The notes under the pieces were generated by a model. It did not search any database, had not been told where the DNA came from, and worked only from the letters and a program-made list of their open reading frames with translations. A stretch of 64,000 nt of DNA from positions 310,001 to 374,000 of the forward strand of contig CM074706.1 of the NCBI GenBank assembly GCA_037367355.1. The letters run 5' to 3'. This document shows, one piece after another, positions 55,037 through 64,000 of this stretch; within the stretch, counting starts at the first letter, position 1; every line of letters starts with the position of its first letter. Both the position numbers and the translations under genes were made by a program. Origin of the DNA: Neoscytalidium dimidiatum (Eukaryota; Ascomycota; Dothideomycetes; Botryosphaeriales; Botryosphaeriaceae).

Positions 55037-57900
55037 TTAACCCTCGTAGGCAGCAGCAACACCAGGTGCGGGACCCTCAAGGTCGACGCGTTCAACGCTG
55101 TGCCTGATGTCGTGACTCTCACGGACTAGGTTGCCGAAGTACTTGCGGGCAACCTCTGCCTCCTGCTTGAATTTCGTCGTCTTTTCCCTCTTTCCTTGCA
55201 GTTCCTCGACACTGCGCTGCAGCCCCACGCGCAATTCGTCCGTAGGATGCTTGAGAGCTTTACGGACCTCGGAGCTGATGCGCGAGGCATTAGCGTGTGT
55301 GTAATCGAGCAGCTCAAGCTGAGCTGAGAGCTTGGTGCTGAGACGGCGTGGAAGAGATTTGGGAATGGATTGCAAGGCGTACGAAATGCCGAGCCCGACT
55401 GTGAAGAGTGTAAGTATGTAACATGACTTATAATCACTACATTTGAGCGCTTACCGGCCAGGATAAGACCAGGAACAATCATCCTGCGGAGGTTATTCGA
55501 ACCCATGATCCTCATTGCACCCATTGCGCCATCAACCCAGCCGACGCCACCAACCACCCTGGTGCCAATAACACCAGCGACAGTCACGGCCATACTAGTT
55601 CCTGCAACTTTCTCTTGACGTTCCCATAGACCTGCCAAATCGAAGAAGTCCCAAACATCGACGTCAAAGTCCACTTGCCTTGAGAGCGCATCGCGCCTCT
55701 TGCGGAACATCTTCTCGGGATGGAAAGTGAGATGTGACCAGTCGTCACCGAGATGCAGTATTCCCAGGCTGGAAATCCTCCGGAAGCCAATCGTGGTCTG
55801 CTGTCGGGCGTAGTCTTCGCAGTTGTACACGCTCTCCGAGATTTCCTGGATCATGGCGGCTTTGATGTCTTCGGCGTATTGGAATGCACTAAGCAAACCC
55901 GGATACGCAAGCCCAAGATCCTGCTCGGCAACACGGGAGATTGTGGTGTTAACGGTGTCCCTGGTGTACTCATAGACATCCGCTGCAGTTTCCTCGATCG
56001 TGTGATCGGCATCTTCACTCGCTTCGGTGCGGGACTTCTTCGACTGCTCGTAGGCCGGTTCCAGTTCCTTCAATTCATTCGTAACACGGTCCAACTCAGA
56101 TTGGGCAACGTTGCGGTTGACGGTGGCAAGATTGCTCAAATCTCCCAACACGTTCATAAGGTAGGTCTTGGCGGGTGCCAACTTCGAACGAGCCCTCTTC
56201 TCCAGGACGAAGCGCCTCAAGGCTCCCTCGAGCTCCTCGAAATCCCTGATTTTATCCTTCTCCTTTCCTTTGCCCTTATCAGCTGCCGGCCCAGAATCTC
56301 CCTTGTCATCATCGTCCGGGTCTCCACCAGGGCCACCGTTGCTCGAACCCGAGCCAGAGCCACCACCAGCAGAAGTTACTTCGAGAGGGGCAACGGGAAT
56401 TGCTCGACTAGTGACGAAATGGACTAGCTCCGAGGCTTCTTTGAATGTTGCGGGACTCATCTTTCCAACTTGCTTGAGTATCTGGTCCTGGCAACGTTTC
56501 TTATCTCTGATATTATCGAAGCCGTTGACCACCATGAACATGTAAGCCTTTTCTCTGGCGGCGTTAAAGATGAACTCCTTCGCCGAAAGCGTGAAGTGGT
56601 TGGCTGCGGATACAACGAACACAACGACGTCAATCTCTTCCTGGCGGGCGAATACGGCCGTTGTCTTCAGTGAATCAGCATTGAGTCCAGGGGCATCGAT
56701 CAGCGCAATGTCCACGACTCCGTTGTTTAAGAGGGACTCGTCAACGGTCCGAATATCCTTGACATAGACCTTGCAGGACGCGTACCGGTCATTTTCCGTA
56801 ACGATATCCTCGAGTTGTTTCAGAGTGTATACGTCATAAGTTGCCTCGTTGTCCCTATTGTAGACGGACCCTATGGGGATCGCATGCACTTCCTCAATGC
56901 CTCCATTCTCTCTCGAATCCAAAACCTCACAGAAAATGCTTGTGCAAGGCTGTTGGTCTTCAGGTAGAACTTTCCTCCGCAGTAGAGCATTACAGAAAGT
57001 GGATTTTCCAGCGTTCAGATCTCCAGTAACTAGGACCTTGCTGGAGGTGTCCTCAATGCGCTCCCTGAGCGAGTAAAGGTGTCGGATACTTTTGTTAATC
57101 TGGTTATCCAGCAGCTGGGCAATGGCGCCTTTCTCCAGAGAATGAACCAATTCCGTTTGCGACAGGGCACCCATCTTCAAATCAATCTTCAGCACGGAAA
57201 AATCCTGAGCCAGCTGTGGCGTGACCAAGCGAGGCTCCGGCGCGGATCTTTGAGTCGCTGCCGAACTCGATTCAGCCACTGTCGAGTCCTCTCCTAGTGA
57301 CGTGCCAGCACGCTTTAGAGGCGCGGGCCGACTCGGCGCATCTTGTTCCACGCCACGATGATTGTCCCAAGTGGATTGTGTGTGCTGGAGTCCGGGCCTG
57401 GGTTCCGTTTGGCCTGAGCTGGGTACCGGGGGATCGGAACGTTGTACCTGGGGATAGTGAGCCGGCCATTGCATGTTCATTTGTTGGAGCTTCTTCAAAG
57501 TTTCCACGGTCCGGCCGATAGAGCGGCCCAGGGCGGTTCTGTTCTGGTTGTAGTATAGCTGGTGGATGTGGCTAGCGAGAGTGCGGCGCTCATGCTCAGA
57601 AGCGGGATTGGATTCTCCGGGCAGAACGGGCGTATGACTGGGAGTTGGACGGTCCTCCGTGATGCCGGGATGCCAGCCAGAGCGCGCGCTGCTGGTGTCG
57701 GCAATGCTGCCGCCGTAACCGGAATCATCGTCAAGCATGGCAGCGAGGCGACTGGCGCTCTCAGAGACGGAGCCGGTGCCAACGGTCATGTAGGAAGGAC
57801 GGCGTGATGCGGTCGGCGAGAGATAGGATTCGGTGTGGCGACCGTGCGGGTTGCCGGACGGCGACGCATAGCCACTACCAGAGGGCTTGTTTGGATCCAT
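55037..57900 (-). CDS. FZO1: Mitofusin, outer mitochondrial membrane fusion GTPase
   Basis: Dynamin-related GTPase that tethers and fuses mitochondrial outer membranes. Two exons on the minus strand, 57900-55455 and 55398-55037, total 2808 nt, 935 residues. The N-terminal 130 residues are Ser/Pro-rich. GTPase motifs: G1 GDLNAGKST (293-301), G2 within CTSIFCEV, G3 DAPGLN, G4 NGFD (usual N/TKxD). HR1-like coiled coil precedes, and an acidic Gly/Ser insert follows near GGGSGSGSSNGGPGGDPDDDD. Two membrane segments are MAVTVAGVIGTRVVGGVGW and the segment spanning the splice (LILA|VGLGISYAL), which the 56 nt intron 55399-55454 joins. The C terminus (KFKQEAEVARKYFGNL) is HR2-like and ends GVAAAYEG. 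I start at ATG 57900 because the upstream frame (to 58128) lies in the short promoter shared with VPS2. Confidence 0.95.
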
Positions 57901-58219
57901 CACGAGCGTAGGAGTGGCTGTGGAGTGTGGTCGTGGTTGTGCATGTCGCGAAGCGTAGGGGCGCCGCGAGTTGAGGTAGAAAAGCGTGTGGTGACGAGAG
58001 AAAGTCGAAATGGTAATGCGAGAATTCAGCGCGAGCCGCACTTGGGACCGGGCGCGGGCCAAGAAGCTCGCGGACCAGCCCCGAGCTGCAGCTCTCCCAC
58101 GTCTCCTCCCCCACCCTGCCGCCTGCACAAGCGCTGCATCTCGCGAAAGTTGCTACGGAAAAAAAGCGCGCGCTTTCTCCATACGTGCTGCACATCGGTT
58201 GACACGCAGTCTAGCCACC
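57901..58219. promoter_or_regulatory. Compact divergent promoter, FZO1 / VPS2
   Basis: Only 319 bases separate the two start codons, so the two genes share upstream DNA and very likely regulatory elements. No specific site assigned. Confidence 0.7.
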
Positions 58220-59111
58220 ATGAATGTTTGTTGCCCTCCACCAGCGCCCACGGCGTACATCAGGCACTGACCGCGCCGTGCAGATCGTGGAATGGGCGTT
58301 TGGCAAACGCATGACGCCACAGGAGCGTCTGCGCAAGCACCAGCGCGCACTTGAGAAGACTCAACGCGAGCTCGACCGCGAGCGCGTAAAGCTGGAAAAT
58401 CAGGAGAAGAAGTTGGTACAGGACATCAAGAAGAGCGCCAAGAATGGCCAGATGGGCCCTCTGCGGATCCAGGCAAAAGACCTTGTGAGGACGAGGAGGT
58501 ACCGTCTACGATCGAATTATTCAGGATGCTGACCGCTGCTGACGAGCTTGCCGCAGATATATCCAGAAGTTCTACCAAATGCGCACCCAACTGCAAGCGA
58601 TATCACTGCGGATACAAGTATGACCCTCAATGGTATGCTCCCCACGACTCGCGCTTATGTTGTCGGCAGACCGTCCGTAGCAACGAGCAAATGATGCAGT
58701 CGATGAAGGGCGCGACAGCGCTCCTGGGCAGCATGAACAGACAGATGAACCTGCCCGCGCTTCAGAGAATAGCTATGGAATTCGAGAAGGAAAACGACAT
58801 CATGGACCAGAGACAGGAAATGATGGATGATGCCATCGACGATGTCACCGGACTGGAGGACGAGGAAGAGGGCGAAGAGGTGGTGCAACAAGTTTTGGAC
58901 GAGATTGGAGTGGACCTTGGGCAAGCAGTATGTCACCCCGGCGCGGACGCTGGAGCTGTCTTGCAGCTGCTAACATCGGATCTAGCTTGGCGAGACTCCG
59001 ACAGGTCTACAGAAGACGGGCGTTGCTGAAGGCAAGGTCGCGCAGGCCGTGGGCGGAGGAGACCCAGACGACGACGATTTGCAAGCAAGACTGGACAGTC
59101 TGCGGCGATGA
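58220..59111 (+). CDS. VPS2: ESCRT-III subunit Vps2 (CHMP2-like)
   Basis: Forms membrane-remodelling filaments with Vps24/Snf7 for multivesicular body sorting, cytokinesis and nuclear-envelope repair. Five exons: 58220-58225, 58284-58498, 58557-58617, 58670-58927 and 58986-59111, total 666 nt, 221 residues (yeast 232). Exon 1 is six bases (Met-Asn); splicing gives MNIVEWAFGKRMTPQERLRKHQRALEKTQRELDRER, the classical Vps2 start. Further blocks: ARRY-like TRRYIQKFYQMRTQLQAISLRIQTVRSNEQMMQSMKGAT, MNLPALQRIAMEFEKENDIMDQRQEMMDDAIDD, EVVQQVLDEIGVDLGQALGETP and the terminal MIT-interacting motif LQARLDSLRR that recruits Vps4. All introns are 52-58 nt. Without removing intron 1 the protein would start with unrelated residues. 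Confidence 0.96.
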
Positions 59112-60425
59112 ATACGAGCAAGTGTCCGTCTTGAGCCGGCGCAGCACCGCGAAGGGCGTTGGGCGCAGTCTGTGTCGGACCGGACGGACATTTTTTTTTT
59201 ATTCTCAGTCACGATGTTGGATGGGCAGTGTGGTCAGGCGTTGGGGCGTAGACATGGCTATCCCGGGCAGACGCGGCCGAGCAAAACGAAATGTCTACAA
59301 GCGGCCGCAACAGGTCTCAGAAGCCGAAATCTCATACCCTTATTTTATGTTTATGTTGAGACGAGGCCGTCTGGCATGTCTGGGGGGGAGACAGTTTCGC
59401 ATAGAGGGCGGGAGCAGCATTCCATCACCCAGGGCGTCCATAAATAGCAGTGTCACAATTGCGTGCGTCGCGAGCCAAGAGACAAGTGCAGTGCGTGTGG
59501 GGCAGGCCGACCACGGCCGCTTGTTGATGCCCGGGCGGCGGAGCGGAGGTCAGGTAGGGCACACACGCTGAGACGTGCTGCAGCAATCGCGTTGGTCGTG
59601 TGCTCGCGCAGCCCGCAGTCTTGCGCAGGCTGGAACGGTTGCACGCGCCCGCGCCCGTCTTTGCGGTGAGACGTGTGCATGTCTTGTGTCGGCGGCGAGA
59701 ATGCACGCGAACAGCGACGGAGGCGCGCTTTGATTGTGCGCGCTTGCATCTACGTCATGCAGAGCAGCTCTCCGGCACTGCCGCTACGAACGCTCAGGCT
59801 CAGGGTCGTTGCTCTCTCGCGCTGCCGCAGCTCCACCGGCTCGCAGGTCCAATCCAGTCCTAGAAACTTGCCAGGCCTTCGCCCGTCGTCATTGACCACC
59901 CCCGCCCGCCAACGTCCCTCTGCCCTCTGCTCCAGTTCGCCGCAACTCCTGCTGCGCCCGCCAGCACTGCCTGCGCGCTCTGCCTCCTGTGCGCATCCTC
60001 TACTCAAATCAGCCCCGCCGCGGATCAGTGGGTACCCCATCGCGACGCCTGGCGCACGGCATCCCCAGCCTCCCGGTTGCTGCAGCCTCAAGTCTTCGCT
60101 CACGCTTCGCGCCTCGCACCTCAACTCAACCCTCTCTCACCACCGAGCCCCCAGCTGCGTGCGGCACCCAGCCAGAGCCGCTCCCACTGCGTCGAATCCG
60201 TGGTCCCGCACTTGAGACACCGCGCCCCCTTCCCATCGAGCCCAAGCGCCCGCACGCCCAAGCGCCGCTGTCCCGCGACCCCTCGACTCCCGCTCGTCCC
60301 CGCGCCGCCCGACGCCGCCAGCTCCTCGTTCGCTCCGACGCGCTCGGTCGTGTGCGCCCACACCATCCAATCTGGCAGGCGGCAAGCGGAGGAGCTTTTC
60401 CAGCCAGGGAGGCCTGTTGAACAGG
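59112..60425. other. Intergenic region upstream of the phosphatase gene
   Basis: About 1.3 kb. The right half (59870-60425) is C-rich with few purines, like a long 5' leader of a fungal gene. Open frames here are composition effects. No supported gene. Confidence 0.5.
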
Positions 60426-62224
60426 ATGTTCGGCAGCTCTTCCGCGCCTGGAAAGGACATCAAGGACGACGCGGCCATCGACGCCAATTCCGCCAACGAC
60501 GCGCAAAAGCCCATCATCGACATCCCTAGCGATGCCAACGCCGCCGGCGAGAAGCGAACCAGCGGCGCAGGCAGTCCCTCCAACGGCAAGTCGGGCGACG
60601 ACGGTAGCCCCAGCATCGAGAAGAAGCGCCGCAGCAGTGGTGTCTCGCGTGCGAGAGACATGCTCAACAGCGCGAAGCAGTCGCTACATCTGCAGAGCTC
60701 GTCGCCCACCTCGTCCAACACAGAAAAGAACATGCAGACTCCAATTCAAAAGCTGAGCAAGACTGACCCGGCGCTCAGCGTACCCCAAGGTTCGCAGAAC
60801 AATTCAGCCGGCGAGTCTCTGCCTGGCCCGCACTCTACGTTCCGCGTTGGCGTCACCGAAGACAAGAACAAGAAATGCCGGAGAACCATGGAAGATACCC
60901 ATGCCTACCTCTACAATTTCCTCAGCACCCCACAGCCTGCCCTTGAGCACTCCAAGCGCAAGGGCTCCACGTCCACGCAAGACTCCAAGCCCAGTTTGTC
61001 TGACATATCTGAACAGCCGGTGCTCGAGACTGATAACGGGTACTTTGCCATCTTTGACGGTCACGCAGGCACTTTCGCAGCAGATTGGTGCGGGAAGAAG
61101 CTGCACCTCCTTCTTGAAGATGCAATTCGAAGGCAGCCCAATACGCCGATTCCGGAACTGCTAGATCAGACCTTCACTAACGTCGATCAGCAACTGGAGA
61201 AGCTCCCGTTGAAGAACAGCGGCTGCACTGCTGTCATTGCCGTCCTGAGATGGGAGGATAGGGTGCCCAATTCCAACTCCGCCACCGGTTCGACATCAAT
61301 TGCCCCCCTTGCTGCAGCTGCGTCTTCACGCGCAGCGCACGAAGGAAATGCAGATGTGACAGCAGCCGCGGATCCGTCCGCGACGAATCCAGATTCAAAT
61401 CCAGCTGTACCAGCTCCCATTGAGCCCGGTGACCCTTCAGCGACGGAAGCAAAACTCCGAGAAGTTGCTACGAGACAGCGTGTCCTGTACACGGCCAATG
61501 TCGGTGATGCTCGGATTGTACTATGTCGCAAAGGACGAGCACTCCGTTTGTCGTACGATCACAAAGGCAGTGACGAGAACGAGGGCAGACGTATTGCAAA
61601 TGCTGGAGGTCTCATTCTGAACAACCGTGTAAACGGAGTCCTAGCTGTCACTCGTGCTCTTGGCGATGCGTATATGAAAGACTTGGTCACAGGGCATCCA
61701 TACACAACAGAGACAGTCATACAGCCCGATCAGGATGAATTCATCATCCTAGCATGCGATGGCGTAAGTGTCTTCCCGTCCCATCTTGATAGGTGGAGTA
61801 CTAATTGGTTGAATAGCTGTGGGATGTCTGTTCCGATCAGGAAGCGGTCGATTTGGTGCGCAACATCAAAGATCCGCAAGCAGCATCTAAGACCCTTGTT
61901 GACCACGCGCTCTCCCGCTTCTCCACTGACAACCTTTCTTGCATGATTGTCCGATTTGACAATGAGGCCCTACTAGCACGACAGAACGAGTCGTCCATTG
62001 GTGTAGATGGAGACGAACTTCACAAGAAAGGAGGTGTAAGTGAAACAGAATCAATTGTTGGCCAGGCCAAGAGAAACCTCGGCGATGTGAGCGAGTCAGA
62101 TCTCGAGCAAGTTAGCAATGAGATGATCCTGGAGGAAGAGGAGGCAGATACCGGCCCGGAGCTCAACCCACAGGCTCTCAAAGCGGCTAGGAAGGACAAC
62201 AAGCAAGACAAGGATCAGGAATAA
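60426..62224 (+). CDS. PP2C-type protein phosphatase (Ptc1-like)
   Basis: Mg/Mn-dependent Ser/Thr phosphatase; Ptc1-type enzymes turn down stress MAP kinases. Two exons, 60426-61763 and 61817-62224 (1746 nt, 581 residues). ATG 60426 (MFGSSSAPG) is the first Met in frame. A Ser-rich N-terminal extension of about 135 residues precedes the domain. PP2C motifs: RRTMEDTH (152-159; Glu and Asp bind metal), FAIFDGHAG (208-215), GCTAVIAVL, an Ala/Pro/Ser-rich insert of about 75 residues, [50 protein letters not shown] across the intron, and [10 protein letters not shown]. All metal ligands are present. A charged tail of about 85 residues ([16 protein letters not shown]) follows. Intron 61764-61816 has branch TACTAAT. 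The insert and tail distinguish it from yeast Ptc1 (281 residues). Confidence 0.93.
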
Positions 62225-62895
62225 ATATTTCCATGGTGTTCTCGGAGAGGAGGATTCATGAGCAAAGGCTATGGGTTATGGTGGCACGAGCTTCGAGCAA
62301 CATGAATTTCCAGGGAAAAGATTTTACTTTCGTGTGGGATGTGGACCGTGAGCGTTCGGAACAGAGAGGAACTGGCTTTACTTGCATGAGGCCGGCTGGC
62401 GTTCGCATATGCCGCGATTGCAGATGTATCATGGAGTTGCTACATTCGCTTTTTTTTTTCCAGCTTAGGACAGCAGCAGTTCAGTACGAAATGCGTTATT
62501 CCGAGTCAGAAGAGAGCACGCGGCATGAGCCTAGTGTAAGCAAAGTTTACAAGCCTGCAGCACGCGCATGAGCGGCCTACGAGATTAGGCGCTTAGCCGC
62601 TCGATTTGACAGATGCTTGACTTGTCAACAGCAGGCGATTGGATGCTACTAGTGTATGCATCAGTGAATGCAGGCTGTCGACCTGTCATCTGCACGTGAT
62701 TGCGATAGCGGGTGCGGAGGATACCCCCCCGTCGCAGATCGTTGCCAACCCCACAGCTGGTGGGCCCGCGACCTCACCACCGTAACTTTCTATCGTGACC
62801 TTCCCTTTCGCTCCGCCCGCCCGCGATATCAGTCTGCAGCCTTCGCCCGTCAATCGCGCACCTCTCCATGTGGCTGAGTCCCCGAGGTCGCCGCC
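62225..62895. other. Intergenic, no gene supported
   Basis: 3' region of the phosphatase gene and promoter of the SNF4-like gene. Poly-T at 62450-62459. Nothing else recognised. Confidence 0.5.
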
Positions 62896-64000
62896 ATGTC
62901 CGCCGGAGCAGAGGCTGCGGAGTCCGCAAGGACATCTTCGCCCACCGCTGCCAGTGAGCAGCTCCCCCCGGCTCCTAACGGTCCCGCCTTTGTCACTCCG
63001 GCCTCCTATCTACGGCCCATATCTGCGTCGCGCCCTTCTCCAGCTACAAAAATCGTCACGCCCGTCGACAAAGAGCAGGTCGAAGCTCTGGTGAGTCAAG
63101 GCACCTCTGCAACCACATCCGACCCTGCTACGGCGCGGGCGATGAACACTGAATTTCGAGCTAACCGTCGACCTTGAACCACCTTTCCAGCGCGCTATTC
63201 GAGCCTTCCTCAAAGTTCGCACCAGCTACGATGTCCTCCCGGTCAGCTTCCGCCTGATCATCTTCGATACCGCGTTGCTTGTCAAGAAAAGCTTGAATAT
63301 CCTCATTCAGAACGGTTTGTCCTCGCTGACGGCGGGTATGGAAAATCCGAGACTAACGGCTCTCCATCTATAGGAATCGTTTCCGCCCCCTTGTGGGACT
63401 CTAAGACGTCCACCTTCGCCGGCCTGCTTACCACATCGGATTACATTAACGTCATCCAATACTACTGGCACAACCCCGACGCCCTGGCGCAAATAGACCA
63501 ATTTCGTTTGAACAACTTGCGTGGTACGTTTGGCATTGATGTTACGATTTCAGACCCATCTGATTCAGAAGTAGACATTGAGAAAGCCCTCGGCGTCACG
63601 CCCATCGAAACCGTTTCCATCCACCCGGAGAAGCCGCTTTACGAGGCGTGCCGTCGGATGCTGGAGTCTCGAGCAAGGAGGATACCGCTCGTGGACATTG
63701 ACGACGAGACGCAGCGGCACATGGTAGTGAGCGTCGTCACACAGTACCGCATCCTCAAGTTTATTGCCGTCAACGTCAAGGAGACGGAGAATCTTAAGAA
63801 ACCCCTGAAGGACATCAATGTGGGGAGCTACGAAAATTTGGCCACGGCTTCCATGGATACCCCTGTCATGGATGTCATCCACATGCTCGTTCGGAAGAGC
63901 ATCTCTAGCGTCCCGATTTTGGATAGAGATGGTACGTGATCTCCTACACATCTTTGCTTTGCAAATGCTGACTCTCTTAGGCGTCGTCATCAACGTCTTC
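62896..64000 (+). CDS. SNF4: AMPK/SNF1 kinase gamma subunit, cut by window end
   Basis: Nucleotide-sensing gamma subunit of the SNF1/AMPK complex, which controls glucose derepression. Exons visible: 62896-63090, 63191-63314, 63374-63931 and 63981-64000 (incomplete); all joins keep frame. The Ser/Pro/Ala-rich N terminus is followed by four expected CBS repeats, of which the first two and part of the third are in the window. CBS1: RAIRAFLKVRTSYDVLPVSFRLIIFDTALLVKKSLNIL, then GIVSAPLWDSKTSTFAGLLTTSDYINVIQYY. CBS2: SIHPEKPLYEACRRMLESRARRIPLVDIDDET, VVSVVTQYRILKFIAVN. CBS3 starts TPVMDVIHMLVRKSISSVPILDRDG|VVINVF. The remaining third of the gene lies beyond 64000. Confidence 0.95.

Noticed and set aside
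1..64000. Biosynthetic gene cluster, CRISPR array or intact transposon
   Set aside because: No polyketide or peptide synthase, terpene cyclase, direct-repeat/spacer pattern, transposase or reverse-transcriptase motif was seen on either strand.

Overview
The window is nuclear DNA of a filamentous ascomycete (Pezizomycotina; a Dothideomycete is my best guess, but I cannot fix the class). The reasons are short 50-90 nt introns with GT..AG ends and CTAAC/CTGAC-like branch sites, fungal-specific families (DAK-type dihydroxyacetone kinase, GT15 mannosyltransferase, Ams2/Spt21, 2EXR proteins, HET domain), wide gene spacing and GC-rich coding exons. I see no bacterial operons, CRISPR array, rRNA, tRNA or intact transposon. 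Most genes are multi-exon. I rebuilt exon joins by hand from splice signals, reading frame and family motifs; every joined CDS is a whole number of codons, but no transcript evidence was available.

Region A, 1 to about 14 kb, looks accessory. It is relatively AT-rich with long non-coding gaps. It holds a secreted tripeptidyl-aminopeptidase-like hydrolase, a small 2EXR protein, a cysteine-rich small secreted protein (effector-like), a decayed HET-domain gene whose stop codons fit C-to-T change at CpA (RIP-like), a possible membrane or secreted small protein, a decayed acyl-CoA thioesterase, an NmrA-like reductase with a very GC-rich last exon, and a cis-CaaD-like tautomerase that appears to use a start codon split by an intron.

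Region B, about 14.8 to 64 kb, is a conserved housekeeping block. In order: PIF1-family helicase (-), three-RRM Pub1/TIA-1-like protein (-), a MED2-like or other activator-like protein (+), 2EXR protein (-), Ams2/Spt21-type GATA-like factor (-), SmD2 (+), dihydroxyacetone kinase (-), two unknown proteins, Taf14/YEATS (-), Ran-binding protein 1 (-), a single-pass membrane protein with two AIM-like motifs (-), Ktr-type mannosyltransferase (-), DUF4604 protein (+), mitofusin Fzo1 (-), ESCRT-III Vps2 (+), PP2C phosphatase (+) and the start of the AMPK gamma subunit Snf4 (+, cut by the window end). Gene pairs Ams2/SmD2, Ktr/DUF4604 and Fzo1/Vps2 are divergent and share intergenic promoters.

The genes do not form one pathway; they cover genome maintenance, transcription, splicing, nuclear transport, glycosylation, mitochondrial fusion, endosomal sorting and nutrient signalling. 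I found no convincing new multi-gene system. The most interesting items are the RIP-like HET relic, the split-start tautomerase, the repeated use of 1-31 nt first coding exons, the GATA-like finger with a 74-residue loop, the effector-like secreted protein and the candidate autophagy-receptor-like membrane protein.
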